Source: Hypsibius dujardini | Lineage: Eukaryota; Tardigrada; Eutardigrada; Parachela; Hypsibiidae | Length of the DNA stretch: 64,000 nt | Direction: 5' to 3' | Assembly: GCA_001579985.1 (NCBI GenBank) | Contig: LRSR01000366.1 | Span: 1 to 64,000, forward strand | In this document: positions 1-11,527 of the stretch, piece after piece | How positions within the stretch are numbered: position 1 is the stretch's first letter | Layout of the letters: every line of letters begins with the position of its first letter | Position numbers and translations under genes: made by a program | The notes under the pieces: generated by a model | Told to the model about the DNA's origin: nothing | The model's database searches: none | The model's input: the letters and a program-made list of their open reading frames with translations, nothing else

Positions 1-101
1 GTGTCTCTCTGTGCACATCCATTTAACTGCCTCCATGTCTCACTGTCTGTCTGACCGTCTCAGTCAGTCTCCGCGTCTGTCTGTGTACATGTTTCGTTTA
101 G

Positions 102-2396
102 TCAATACTCGATAGGTCTGGAGGAGGCATACGGACCTTTGACAATCACGTGCTTATGCGGATCGTCCATGTACCAGACGATGATGTTGGTATCGAGGCT
201 ACCACTGACCACAAATTTGTTGTTCGGTGACCAGGCCACACAGTCCACGCGAGCGGTGTGGAAGCCCCATTCTGTCTGGAACTTTTTCTGCAACAACCAG
301 ACAAGTTCATGTTGTACAAGATGCAAAATCAAGACACGAAACATGGTTTGGTGCATTGTATATACCTCGTATTTGGGTACCGTGTTGTAGACAATGACTT
401 TCCGGTAGGCGTCCGCGGCCACCAGGTATTCGCCCTTGGAAGAATACGCCACGGCCATCACCCCGCCGCCGTGGGTCAGCGTCTCCTTCTCCGAGGAGAT
501 TTTACCGTCATCCAAGCCGTAAATGTGCAATTTGCTATCCTACACGCCACGAAATAGTGTTTCCAATTATTAAATTAAATCACTGACAGAACTAAATCAA
601 TCAAATTAAATTAGGAAAAGGAAATGGAGTATATTTTCAATAGTAGTCAAGTAATCCAACCGTAAATCATATTAAATAGTTAAATTTAAAATCGTTATAA
701 ATTATTCTTTAGTAATGAAATTAAGACATCATTAAATTGAAAACCATTATAAACCATTTACTAACAATTAAATTTAAAATCAATATAAATCATTTATTAA
801 ACACAAAATTTAATCCTAATAACTATTTCGAATTAAAATCATATTAAAACTAAAATGGAATTTAGAATAAATTCAACTTACGCTGAAAAAAGACATAAAT
901 TAAATTAAAATCTATTTGTGATAGAAATTTAAATCCAAACACTAGTTCATTTTATTTCTCATTTGAGAATGATTTCAACATACCGAGTTGCCTCCGACCG
1001 CAATCTGAGTTCCATCTGGGTGGATGGCAATGCTGGTCGGTTCGTAGGAGACATTAATGCTGGAGACAATTCGACCGTCCTTCACCATGACCAGATCCTT
1101 CACACAGGCCACGGCGACAAAGGTGGATGTCATCTTGTCGTTCGGCGGCTTAGTCGCCAGGGACTTTGGCATGGACGGCAGTTTCAGATCGCTTCCACTG
1201 CGGACATCCAAAACACAGAAACATCGGTATAGCGCAGGGACTTCCGGCGCTTTCAATTGCGACAATGGTTGAAACTAACATGAACAGACGCTTCTCCAAA
1301 TCGGCGTGCTTGAGAACGTCGTCCATCCCGCAACTGACGAGCTGAAGACTTCCCGAGGCGGCTCCCGGACGGTCAATCAGTCCGAGGCTCTGGACTTGAC
1401 TGGTGTGAATCTTGTTGTCGCCGGAGGAGATGCGGTCATTGTCTCCGGTTTCGCTGTTCCAGTAAGCTTCAAGGAAAAGCACATAAATCAGACGCAGGCA
1501 GGCAAAAAAAGATAAGGCATGTAGCCAGACAATCAATCATGTAGATAAACAGATAAACAGACACATAGACACATAAACAGACAGACAGACACCTTAATGA
1601 GAGGCTTACTTATGGATCCATCATGACTGCCAGTGTACATCTCGACAGGCTTCTTCAGCTTATCAATCACCAAGGCAGTAACCGACTTATTATGCCCCTG
1701 GAGCAGGAAAAAGGTCCACTAAGGAAAAGTACCAAGACAAACGGCTGAAAAACTTCCAGCACTAACCTTGATGATTCGAATCGGCTTAGCGGCATTATTC
1801 TTGTCCAGATAATAAATAAACCCTCCCAGCGAGATGGAAAGAATATGCTCGCCCTGCCAGAGCGTACCCAGCTGCATACTCTCCAGGTCGTCCCCAAAGC
1901 CGTATTCCTGCACCACCTGACCGGTGGAGACGTCCCAAAGCTTGCAAGTCTTATCGCCAGACGCCGAGATCAGTTGGGTGTTGTCCGGGCTAAAACAAAT
2001 CTAAAACATCGGGGGAAAAACAACGCTATTTACAAAAAGTTAAAAGTGACAAGTGTCAGTTGAAATACCCCATAAACGCCTCCGTTGTGTGCCTTCATCT
2101 CACCACCAAGTTCCAGAAGCTTCGTCGCCTCCTTGCCATCGTAAATAAAAATCTGCGAAAAAAAAATTTGTTTGTTAAACTTCACGGTGAATATCGGAGG
2201 GTGGACAGGCAGACAAGTATATAGAAACAAATGCAGGCAAATAGATAAACCGAACGGCAGACAGGTGAAGGCAGGCAAACAGACAGGCAAACAGACAGAC
2301 TGACAGACAAACAGACAGACAGCTGACAGCAAGTCAACCGGCCAAGCAGAGAAGACAGACAGACAAGCTATCAGTCAGGTAGACAGGTAGGTAGGT

Positions 2397-2435
<39 letters not shown>

Positions 2436-4117
2436 TAGGCAGGCAGGTAGGTAAGCAGGCTGTCAGACATACAAATCGATAGCTATACCTTTCCATCTGC
2501 ACCGCCGCTGGCAAACTTCTCTCCATTAGGTGAGTAGCGGACACAATTCACGAAGTTAGTATGTTCCTGCAACAACAAAAGTCGATTTAGAAACCTATTT
2601 GGAAATCAAGAATAGAGGTACGGAATCGCTTACGGTGAGGGTCTTGTCGAATTTGAAAGGCGGACCCTGAAAGTGCCCGACAGAGTAGTCCTCCGAGCCG
2701 GTGATGACGCGAAACGGCCGAGCCGGTCGAAAGTCGATGGAGTTAATAGCTTTGCTCTGTCCGGCAATCTCCCCCACTGATGTGCCAGTGTCGGCCATAA
2801 AGACATGTGCGTACCGCTCGCGACCGTCTCCGCAGACCGCCATCCGCTGACTGTCCGGGGACCAGCAAAGATCCTTGATGGCTCCACCGAGCGGCTGGAA
2901 CTCATTCTTCAGAATGTGCTCCTTCTGTGTGGTGTCCCAAATTCGAACTTTCCCAGACACATCTGAAAGCATAAGAGGAGGTAAGTAATGATCCAACAGC
3001 ATGCACTCCCGTCAATTCATCAATCAAGCGAACAAAATATACAGAAAAACCTAAGTGAAAAACATTAAAAAGTCCGGGTATGCTGAGTTATTCTGCCCAA
3101 TATGTTTTTAATTAATCCCATTTTTAATATCATGTCGGAAACTAATTTAACCCGACTGCAAATCAATAACTAACATTTTGAGAGATTTCAAAGTTATGGA
3201 AATATTGGGGGATTTTTTCCGAAACAAAATCACAGCTATCACTACTCTCAAATCATACCGTATAAGCAATACTTTATCTTCAATTTTAGGCTAATATCGA
3301 TTGGCAGCATCAGAAAATATTACGGGAACTTAGGAAAGAGGGACGAATGAATGAAGCAAGAGCAATGCCCAATACCACACCGGAAATGCACCGGCACGAA
3401 CACAATAATGGAAACATTCAGTAACCCCACCCCTACAACTCTCAAATACCCCCATTTACATCAACCGATTCAAATTTACATTTCAGACCAAATCGGAATC
3501 GAGTGATAAAAGCAAACTGAAAAGTGTCTACAAAATCCGTGCATACACCAAGTTAATCAGCCAATCAATCAACGATGTTGCTCATTAACTTCAATCGAAC
3601 GTTAATTCATCAATCAACCACAAGGCTACAGCCGTAAGTAAGCCTTTTCAATCCATCCCATTAATTTCCCGATGTATGTATGTAAACTTATGTAAACTTA
3701 AACCAAACTGTCTCATTAGCCTTGCAAAAAGGATGCCCACCTGCTGAAGCAATGTAAAATCCACTGGGCGAGTACTTGGCGACGTTGACCGTGGTAGAGT
3801 GCTCCGTGTAGACGTCGCAGACGGAAGGATTCTTCAACAAGCGAAAAAAATCACAAAAATCTTACCAAACCTCCTTCTCCGGCCCGCACACATTTTTCCT
3901 AAATAGAATACTCTACTCTACATTGATATCGCGAATGACGACACCCTGGCCGTTGGTGTAGAGGAAGTTTTTGCCCTTCGGATCGCCTCCCAACACAACG
4001 GGACGTCCTCGTTCTGTCCGCGGGGTCGCCGCAAAAATGCTCCCTGCACAACGCAAAAACAATCGAGTAGTTGAAAGGAGAAGTACAAAGGAATGGCTTA
4101 CGAGTTTTGCAAGACAT
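102..4117 (-). CDS. WDR1: Actin-interacting protein 1 (AIP1/WDR1), WD40 protein, 12 exons
   Basis: AIP1 is a two-propeller WD40 protein that works with cofilin to disassemble actin filaments in the cytoplasm. I read the exons, in transcript order, as 4102-4117, 3922-4043, 3741-3831, 2634-2962, 2489-2566, 2069-2152, 1767-2000, 1610-1697, 1280-1466, 984-1197, 366-539 and 102-287. Every junction is GT-AG and keeps the frame, giving about 600 residues (family about 605). Family signatures: GGDPKGKNFLYTNG near residue 20, VRIWDTTQKEHILKNEFQP, GQSKAINSIDFRPARPF, EGPPFKF-like QGPPFKF and the YTGSHDGSITYWNSETGDND blade. The start is a 16-nt first exon coding MSCKT. The final propeller blade looks about 24 residues short. 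The stop at 102 may be intron read-through after a possible donor at 135-136, with the last exon beyond the left edge. Wording is closest to insect AIP1 (flare). The assignment is firm; the 3' end is not. Confidence 0.95.
540..983. other. AT-rich intron of AIP1
   Basis: This 444-bp intron is dominated by AATTAAA/TTAAAAT words and holds no recognisable element or coding exon. Confidence 0.7.
1981..2490. repeat. CAGA/CAGG degenerate microsatellite in an AIP1 intron
   Basis: The intron between 2153 and 2488 is largely imperfect CAGA, CAGG and TAGG tetranucleotides, with a run of about ten CAGG units near 2395-2455. The same low-complexity type recurs at 1-100, 1540-1600, 8695-8740, 9995-10036, 15490-15560, 29300-29340, 46975-47720, 53190-53270 and 63130-63355. 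Confidence 0.8.
2963..3740. other. AIP1 intron, no further feature
   Basis: This 778-bp intron separates the exon ending in FYIASA from the one starting with the split Asp codon of DVSGKVRIWD. It contains scattered CAATCAATC-type words and nothing else that I can name. Confidence 0.7.
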
Positions 4118-4787
4118 TGCGCGAGTCGATGCGGGCCGGGGGAGAGGGTGAAAATCCCAAAAAAGGACAGGGCACTTTTAGACAGGATGGAGATTTTCTT
4201 CCTCTTTTATTGCTGTGCGTGATAAAAAATGTGCAAAGAGTTGGGAGATGCAAGCACGGACAAATAGTGAAACAGTTTTGAGGGTGAGAGTGAGAGTGAT
4301 GATGACGAAGAAGGCCGAAAATAGATAAGAGCGTGGGAGGAGTGTTGCTCATAACGAAAAAATGGTAAACAGATGAATCATCGTATTTCACAATGCGTTG
4401 ATTGATTGATTAATTGAGCTTGACTGGAAGTTTACGCCAATCAAGCAATCAATCCACGAAGTCAAATCTGCGTGCTTCTGATTGGCCAATTCCATCGTAC
4501 TTTTAAATTTGATTCGTCGGTTGATGTTTACCTTTTCTGGTTGGCCAATTTAGATTTTGACTGACCCAGCCGGCCGGTCATTCACAAACCACCACGAGAC
4601 CACATCTGGCGTTGACAAACGACCACCAGACTGCGACGGTGTACGTCAGACAGACGGGGCGGGCTATGCTACGTTTCTTGTGTTTTCACTTTACACACCT
4701 CCGTTTTGGCCCAATGAAAACGACATCAAGAATCCCGTTCAATTCAATGCATAACACTCGAATTTAGGTAATTTCATTTCACAGAAT
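4118..4787. other. Intergenic, AIP1 5' flank
   Basis: About 670 bp upstream of AIP1. It holds a run of ATTGATTGATTAATTGA around 4396-4416 and matching CAATCAAGCAATCAATCC near 4439-4457, so a loose inverted pair. No coding signal was recognised. Confidence 0.5.
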
Positions 4788-6347
4788 CTCTGACAAGGGT
4801 TTGGTGCGCGCTTTACCGCCAGAGTGAACAAGTCTTTTAATATGAATCGATAGCTGTGACTTTAACCTACCTATTGATACCAAAAGCTAATCCGGAGCTT
4901 ACGAAACAAGATCACAATTTGCATGATCAAGGGATCGCTCGACTTAACAGGGAGGTTAGCACACAATACGAGGTGGAAGTAGTGGACGGGATCACCCAGT
5001 TGCTCAGGCTTGAAGTGATTGGGAAAACGGTGTGTAATTCAACTTCACACAGCCGTATCTTACCTAATTCGTGATCTATTTCAAACAGCGCAACTGAAAC
5101 ATTTGTCTAGAATTCAGTCAAGAATTTTATGAAGTAAAGGAAGATTTAGTTGCCTCAGTGGCAACTAAGTTTGAGGGCAAAAAAAGAAAGCGCTTTACTA
5201 AATGGAATCTGCCGCGTGATTGGAGTCTCCAATTGGAGCGTTGTCGTTACGTCGCCTGGAAGCCACACTGGAAACTATAGATCTCCACGTGTATTCGTCA
5301 TTCAATTCCACTGCATATTTGTGTAATCGGTCACAGCACAACGTGAACACGCAATCAATCAATCGACGCTTAGTCGGACGTACGTAATCACTGGGAAATG
5401 TCTGTCTTCCCTGGATCGTTGCTGTTCAGGCGCTTTGACTCCTTCACCAGGTTGTACCATTGCAGAAAAAGTTCATCCTTCGGTTTGAGAGATTCGGGCC
5501 AGGAATTGAGATGAATTCGCGAGTAGATTGTAGGCGAGAAAATGGCGACATAAACTGCAGAGAATTTTGACGCAAACGAACATTCGGAATTTTGTTTCCA
5601 GCAGTACGATTACACTGACTACACGCCACCGGAAATAGACAGAAAAGTGGAACTGGGACTAATTGCTTCCAATTGGAAGCGTCGTGGCTCCAATTGGAAC
5701 CGTAGCTGCGTGTTCCAACGCCAACAAGATAGCTGTTTCCATTTCAAAAAGTAGCCGTTTTGTAATTTTAAAAACTCGCGCATTACTTTGTCTAGCCACG
5801 CCTACGTACGCTCTAAAAATAACTCGAATTTTTCTCTTCATGTTCTGCCAATTGGGTAAGGCATTCAGAGCACCCTTTGCGTAAGAAAACGAGTTCATCT
5901 CACAACTCCATTAATATGTACCGTAAACCCACATGTTAAATCGGCGAGAAAGCCCGTCCACTAAATCGATCACGTGCAAAAAAATGATCACGTGGTAACT
6001 TCCCTTATAGGTCGAGCGATCCCTTGGCATGATTCATACGCCCCTCCTCCTACAACAACTGAACAACTGATAATGCAAACCATGCCATTGATTGGTCGAT
6101 TGTTTTGTTTTGCGTATTAACCACTTCTTAATTTAAAACAATTGACCAATCAATTGGATGGTTTGCATTATCAGTTGTTCAGTTGTTGAAGGAGGAGGGG
6201 CGTATGAATCATGCAAATTGTGATCTTGTTTCGTAAGCTCCGGATTAGCTTTTGGTATCAATAGGTAGGTTAAAGTCACAGCTATCGATTCATATTGTAG
6301 GACTTGTTCACTCTGGCGGCGAAGCGCACACCAACCCGTTGTGAGAG
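4788..6347. mobile_element. DNA transposon-like element with long terminal inverted repeats
   Basis: The left arm (about 4788-4945) reappears as its reverse complement at about 6011-6347. CTCTGACAAGGG at the left end pairs with GTGAGAG at the right end, and GAATCGATAGCTGTGAC pairs with GTCACAGCTATCGATTC. Weaker pairing continues inward (TAGTGGACGGG near 4979 against CCCGTCCACTA near 5952). The 1 kb interior has no recognisable transposase, so this is a non-autonomous element. The right arm is interrupted by a second foldback (listed separately). No clear target duplication was found, so the superfamily is unassigned. Confidence 0.75.
6027..6216. mobile_element. Nested foldback MITE, about 190 bp
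   Basis: GCATGATTCATACGCCCC at 6027-6044 is mirrored by GGGGCGTATGAATCATGC near 6197-6214. The arms run about 75 bp each at roughly 95 percent identity around a short AT-rich centre near 6110-6140. The left arm of the enclosing element reads straight through this site (near 4920-4937), so the foldback inserted after the enclosing element formed. Confidence 0.75.
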
Positions 6348-6489
6348 CTTTACGGTCTTTAGACCGTCAATTTGTAGCTTCACAAAAAAAGGAAAAGTTT
6401 TCTTCCTTTCCGGTCCAGCCATGGCAAGTCCGATTAGAGAAGTGGGGCAGCCGTTAGCCACCGACATTCAATGAGTTCCTCGGGAAGAC

Positions 6490-9084
6490 ATGGAAAACCT
6501 CTTCCGCTACTGCGACCTCCCCACTCGCTGCAAACTCCGACGGTAAGTGGACCTTCCCTGCACTCTAGGAAATATTTAAACTTGGATTTGCACCGCAGAA
6601 TGCGCTCTGTTCAGCCTGAAAGCGATGGACTTGGATTAAGAATATTTATTAGCAATCAAGTAATCAACGGCTAGTTTGTATGATGTTCGACCACGCGCGA
6701 AAATTATTGGTTGATTGATCACGTAGTATGCTATTGATTATTCCTTATTGACTGACTATTGAATAAATTTTTGTTTAGCGAATGTTAAACATCATGTGAA
6801 ACATCATGTCATGCTTTTCGTTTAGGGTTTCACATTACTGGAAGCGTCTCGCTAGCCGGGAAGACGTCAACGAAGTTGTCATTGTGGATGAGACCTGCTG
6901 CCTGGTGTCGACCAAGACGTCTCCCTGGCTCCAGACACCTTCAATGAACGCGGGGTTCTCGACACGAAATACTTACTGCATCTGGGACGTTGAAACGGTC
7001 AACCTGGAGAAGTTAAGCAGGCAGGAGCTCCTTTAGGGTCCTTACAAGTCCCAACCAGGACTGCTCATGGTAGGGCTAGGGCGTGGGCAAACGGACAAAA
7101 TGCATTTTTTTCAAAATTGAACCCAAAATTGGGCCTTTTGTTCCTGATCATTTTGGAACTTTTGGGGGTTTTGGGGGTTCTGATTTCCAAGGAGCCCCTG
7201 AGATTTCAAAACATTTAAAAAAACTTCAGTTTTTTCAACAAAATTGTGATTTGTTGGGCCCAATATACGCATCCTGTTAATAACTGCATATGGGAGGTTA
7301 AAAGCGTTCAAGGAGGGTTCAACCCATTAACGCCTGGTACCAGATCGGACCCGATTTGAGGAGTATTTTTTCCTTGCACAGTCCATGTCATTAAGAAGAA
7401 AATTAATTTTCTTTTTTTGCGCGACTTTGAAAATTTGTAGTTTTTTAACTGACCACTGTCTACCGTCGGGTGAGACAAAACTTTGCCGATGAAAACTGTT
7501 TCTTGCACTGATCCACAGCTGGGAAAACATCAACCAATAGTAGTCTGTCTTATTCATTTTTTTACAAAACATCGGACGCCTTCTTGAACCAGTGGCCACG
7601 TGCCGGTCAGCAATGCGATTCAGATAATTATTTTTGGAGATGACCAATAGATGATCAACTTAAGGAATACAAAAAATGAGTATTTTTAGAAATTTTGGTT
7701 AGCTCACAGCCTTCGGAGACCCGTTTTTCTAAAAAAAAGAACAAAATTGTTAAGTTTGACAATTTTCGCCGGACGTTGGTCAAGGAACAAATGACAAAAA
7801 CATGATATCTACATTTCAGCCAACTTTCAAAATTTGTTGACTTTGGGGAACTCACTCAAACCATCTTTGCGTGAAAATTCGGAGGTCGCCTTGTTGTCAT
7901 TTGACGACATTGGGCGTGAGCGGGTTAAATCTGATGGAAAAACTGAAGTTTTTGAAAATGTTTTGAAATCCCAAGGGCCCTTGGAAATTAGAGCCCCACA
8001 CCTTTAAAAGTTTCTAAATAATAAGGAAAAAACTCCGAATTCAGGGCACAATTTTGAAAAAAATGCATTCTGCCCCTTTGCCCACCTCCCTGGCCCTACT
8101 ATGAGGGCTATTGGTTCCGTCTTGTAAGGACCCTAAACGAGCCTCTGAACGCAGGCATGGGCTAATGGGATTCCACGCCCAGTCCATCATCTACCGACCG
8201 CCACTGAATTACTGCTTGTTCCACCGGCAGTTGGTACACTTGGTCCGTACCATCGGCATGTACTTCAGCAATGTCCGCCAGATTGCCCTATGCAAGGTCG
8301 TTGTGGGCAGCAGCGATGCGGGGGGTGTCATTGCCAACCGGCTTTGGGCAAGCACATCGCTTTGGAAAGAAAAAATGAGCAATAAAGATGAGCCCAAGTT
8401 CCATCACCTCAAGTCTGCGGTGTTGGTCGCTGCGCGTTTCAAGCTCCGTGTGCCGGAGTCTGACGATTTTTACTATGGAACTTGTCTAGAACTGGCGACG
8501 AACGTCCCTTGGCTGAAGGTGGAGTGGCGTGACGGTGGTAGGGCTAGCCTAGAGCCTTTCATTTGGCCGTACCCGAAGGCTCAGCGGGACTGGTTTGCGC
8601 GATGTGCACCGTTGTTACCGCAGTACTGCCATAAATGGATTGCAGAGGGTTTGACCAAGTACGAATTGACGGTCAAGCAGTTACACAGCTTCATAGACAG
8701 ACAGACAGACAGACAGGCTGACGGAGGCAGACAAAGACACACCATACGCTCTAGATTAACCAACTCGGTTTCTAATTCTACATCTCGTTTAGTTAGCTGG
8801 AGCAATTCAGCAACGGCCTTCCACGGCTAGACAAGTATGAAGACTTGCAGACGGCAGACTACGGTCAGATGCGACCCTGTTTCTTAAAGGTCCTGGTGGC
8901 GATAATTTCACATGCAAAGCTTCCCGGGTTCTTAGCTGAGCCGCCTGTACCTTGCCCATTGGCAAAGATTATGTATTATGGCCGCAACCAATGCTGTTTT
9001 AGTGGGGATTTTGGTGATTTAAATCACCAATCGGGTACCCATAAAGTTTTTGATGATTTATATCATCGAAATTTTGAACGGTGA
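6490..9084 (+). CDS. F-box-like protein gene, split by a MITE; limits uncertain
   Basis: An F-box binds SKP1 to recruit substrates to SCF ubiquitin ligases. The first exon (to 6542, donor GTAAGT at 6543) reads PREDMENLFRYCDLPTRCKL. The next exon (from 6826) continues RVSHYWKRLASREDV, together a typical F-box of about 40 residues. The frame stays open to 7021, is interrupted by a 1126-bp MITE, and resumes in frame at 8156 (HGLMGFHAQSIIYRPPLNY) to about 8671. A last exon may start at 8797 (LEQFSNGLPRLDKYEDLQ) after an intron full of CAGA repeat. The upstream start is unclear. An ATG at 6421 is in frame but reaches a TGA before the F-box, so either 6490 is the start, or a short upstream exon joins at the AG near 6472, or the copy is broken. 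The region after the F-box matches nothing I know. Confidence 0.5.
7022..8147. mobile_element. hAT-type MITE (copy 1) inside the F-box-like gene
   Basis: The terminal inverted repeats start CAG(A/G)GGCTC and continue TTTAGGGTCCTTACAAG, seen at 7022 and reverse-complemented to 8147. The flanking 8-bp sequences TAAGCAGG (7014-7021) and AACGCAGG (8148-8155) look like a diverged target duplication. An 8-bp duplication with CAG termini is the hAT superfamily pattern. Related copies lie at 33413-33934 and 54182-54674. There is no transposase. The interior carries a nested piggyBac-like MITE. Confidence 0.8.
7323..7924. mobile_element. piggyBac-like MITE nested in hAT-type MITE copy 1
   Basis: The ends CCCATTAACGCC (7323) and GGCGTGAGCGGG (to 7924) are imperfect inverted repeats starting CCC. 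The right flank is TTAA and the left flank TCAA, consistent with the TTAA target of piggyBac. The related hAT-type copy at 54182-54674 is continuous across the site (AAGAGTGGGCTAAATTTGATG near 54461), which supports a later insertion of about 600 bp. Confidence 0.65.
8691..8826. repeat. CAGA array plus tail shared with 15490-15660
   Basis: A short (CAGA)n array followed by GGAGGCAGACAAAGACAC, CTCTAGATTAACCAACTCGG and GCAATTCAGCAACGG recurs near 15490-15660 with modest divergence. The tail overlaps the proposed last exon of the F-box-like gene. So either a gene segment was copied to 15.6 kb, or that exon is repeat-derived. Confidence 0.6.
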
Positions 9085-9224
9085 TTTTCGGTGATTCTGA
9101 TTGACGATTTTAGAATATTGGTGACTTAAGGAAAATCCTGAAATTTCAGCAAAAGTAACGAAAATTGTAGCGATCATTTAACAGCTGAGCAATATATTGA
9201 TTGACTGCATTGCAGCCCGCAACC

Positions 9225-9755
9225 AATGGCACGTTATAAAACATGCACTGCACTGGCGCACTGCACCACCGCACTGCACTGGATCACAATTGGCCCTTCC
9301 GGTCAATTTCCTGCCAATATTTTTATAAAAACGATTTGGAACTATTCCCACTCACGATTTTGGACAACGGTCAGGCACGACTCGAAATAGTTTAGTACAA
9401 ACGAGAAGAGTCCGTATCAGTTTCGGAGGGAAAGTGAAATATGCTGGTTCGTGAAATTCATTCTGGTTCAATTTTCTCGTTCCTCACAGATTAACCGCGC
9501 ATATTTTATCATGTGCTCTTCAATGATTCATAACCATTTTTTACGTTAGGGCAGGGAGAGTGCCGAATGCACAATCCATTTATACGGTAGTTATTTCATA
9601 TCTTAATGAATACTCACCACTGAAAGTTTTGCTATTAAATATAAAAGTTTTTGTCTTAGTTCGCGAAACAATAGACAGGAACTTAATTGGAAGGGCCGAT
9701 TGTGATCCAGTGCAGTGCGGCAGTGCATTGCATGTTTTATAACATGCCGCAATTA
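9225..9755. mobile_element. Inverted-repeat MITE
   Basis: GTTATAAAACATGCACTGCA near 9233 and CACTGCACTGGATCACAATT near 9272 return as the reverse complement at about 9680-9745. That gives arms of about 70-80 bp around an AT-rich 350-bp middle. No coding capacity was seen. Confidence 0.65.
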
Positions 9756-10036
9756 AGTGGGCGAAAACTCTGACATCCAATGACCCGGTAGCTAAATATA
9801 TATCTTCTATTTAGCTTCGGGGACTTTTCATCCTTCAGCCCAGTGCATTGCAATTTGGAAGAACTTATTCTATTGAAAACCATGAAAATAGCATTATCCC
9901 GCTAAAACAATGTCTACAGTGTAGCAAAGTCATCACACGTAAAAAAGCATATACAATTGTAATGCACATCATCGGCTGGAATAGCAAGAGGCGATCCACA
10001 GACAGACAGACCGACAGACAGACAGACAGACAGACA
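9715..10036. repeat. Interspersed repeat R1, copy 1, ending in (CAGA)n
   Basis: The segment with CCGCAATTAAG, GACCCGGTAGCTAAATATAT, CTTCTATTTAGCTTCGGG, CGCTAAAACAATGTC and AAAAAAGCATATACAATTGT is repeated near 15215-15500 in the same order. A partial third copy lies at 15663-15770. It ends in a CAGA array at 9998-10036. Confidence 0.7.
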
Positions 10037-10117
10037 TAATTAGGCACATCGATATTTATCTAATATGCTATCATGAATGAAACTAATTTAAGGCATCAAA
10101 CCCTATACTTCTGATCA

Positions 10118-10860
10118 GCCGAACCATCGTCGACATTCTGCATCAAATGCCCTTGTGACTTCAATATTTCTCAATGATACCGGGTAACGATTTCATTTCT
10201 GAATGAACCAGTTTTTATCATTTATTCTGCGCTAGTTGGACCCATGGTATACGTAAACTAAACGGGCGAATTGGGTAGGGTTCCTATTCTAACCTGTCCA
10301 GGTCTTATCCACACAGTCTTGCCCATACATTATTTTTCAATATACATCCAGACTGCTAATTTACAACCGGAAATTTTGTTAGTTCCGCAATTTAATCATA
10401 TGCATACAGCAGAATTGCCCCTGTGATTTCCGATTCCCCTATATGAATATGACCTAAACCGACAGGCGGAGACAATTCTGTTAGTTCCGCAATCTTATCG
10501 TATGCATACAGCAGACTTGGCGTCCTCTAGAATTAAAGTGACTAACTGCACGTATCAACGTAATTAATTGTGACTGTCAACTATGGAGGCGCAGCTAAAA
10601 CTCGTCAGGGTACGTTAATTTCACAATCTTGACCTATTATTATTACTTGGATGATAAAGGTCTTCCGTATTGTTCCATAGCGTTAGGAACAAACCTTAAA
10701 TTGTTTAATTGTTCAAGGGAGGTGCAGCCGAACCGTTATCATTGTTTATCAAATGCCCCTATGATTTCGGTAGTTTTTAATAATACCGGGTAACGATTTC
10801 ATTTCTAGATAAATTTCGTAAATATAATTTTTGTCTTTTAATCTGCGCTAGGAGCCGCCA
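10118..10860. repeat. Direct repeats in intergenic DNA
   Basis: Two copies (about 10118-10235 and 10733-10855) share ATACCGGGTAACGATTTCAT and TCTGCGCTAG. Between them, GTTAGTTCCGCAAT and TATGCATACAGCAGA occur twice (about 10377 and 10480). The family was not identified. Confidence 0.6.
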
Positions 10861-11527
10861 TTTTTTCTACGGTGTTTTCCCATTATTTTAAAACTTAGGA
10901 CATCAACCAAGTTGGTTGACAGTCGAACGCCTTAACTCACAGTTGGGTTATATCATAAACCTTATGGGAACAAAAAAACCTCAAAATATTATAAGAAACT
11001 CATTTACAAACATTTAAGTTTTTTTTTCAACAAAAATGGCCGCTTACTTGCTTTGACATGCTATGTTAAGTTTGAACTCGCCTCTGATTTTGCGTTTCAA
11101 CCTCCCTCCTACTTTGGTTCCTTAACGAAACTTGTACCTGCAAATTGGTAAAGTTGAATATAATAATTCATTAAAAAAAATGTTTTTTCGGAGGACGAAA
11201 AGAAAAGGCGAAAACCAAAAAATCAACGAAAAAAAGAAAGTACCTAACCACTTTGTGGATGAACGACGATGACTTTGTCTTTCCATTGAATGCTCAATTA
11301 TCCAAATCGGCCGAAGCCGTTGCGCACTGACGCAGTTTCAACTTTTCCAAGAAATGAAGTCGCCACCCGGTAAAGCCCAATGTCGGTCGGACGCCCTCCA
11401 TTGTTAGGACCGTCCTCACAACTTCAGTGCCTCGGTTAAAGGTATTTAAAGCTGGATTTTACTTTTCCATTGGGCCAGTCATATAGATATTGCCTGTTTT
11501 TTAGTTTCTCCGTGTTATTTATAAAAT
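10861..11527. promoter_or_regulatory. 5' flank of the secreted PAN-like gene
   Basis: The flank holds a TATA-like TATTTAAA at about 11442, some 85 bp before the start codon. Nothing else is recognisable in the AT-rich sequence further upstream. Confidence 0.3.

Noticed and set aside
2380-2470. Regular short repeats as a CRISPR-like array
   Set aside because: Pure tetranucleotide microsatellite without spacers, in a eukaryotic intron.
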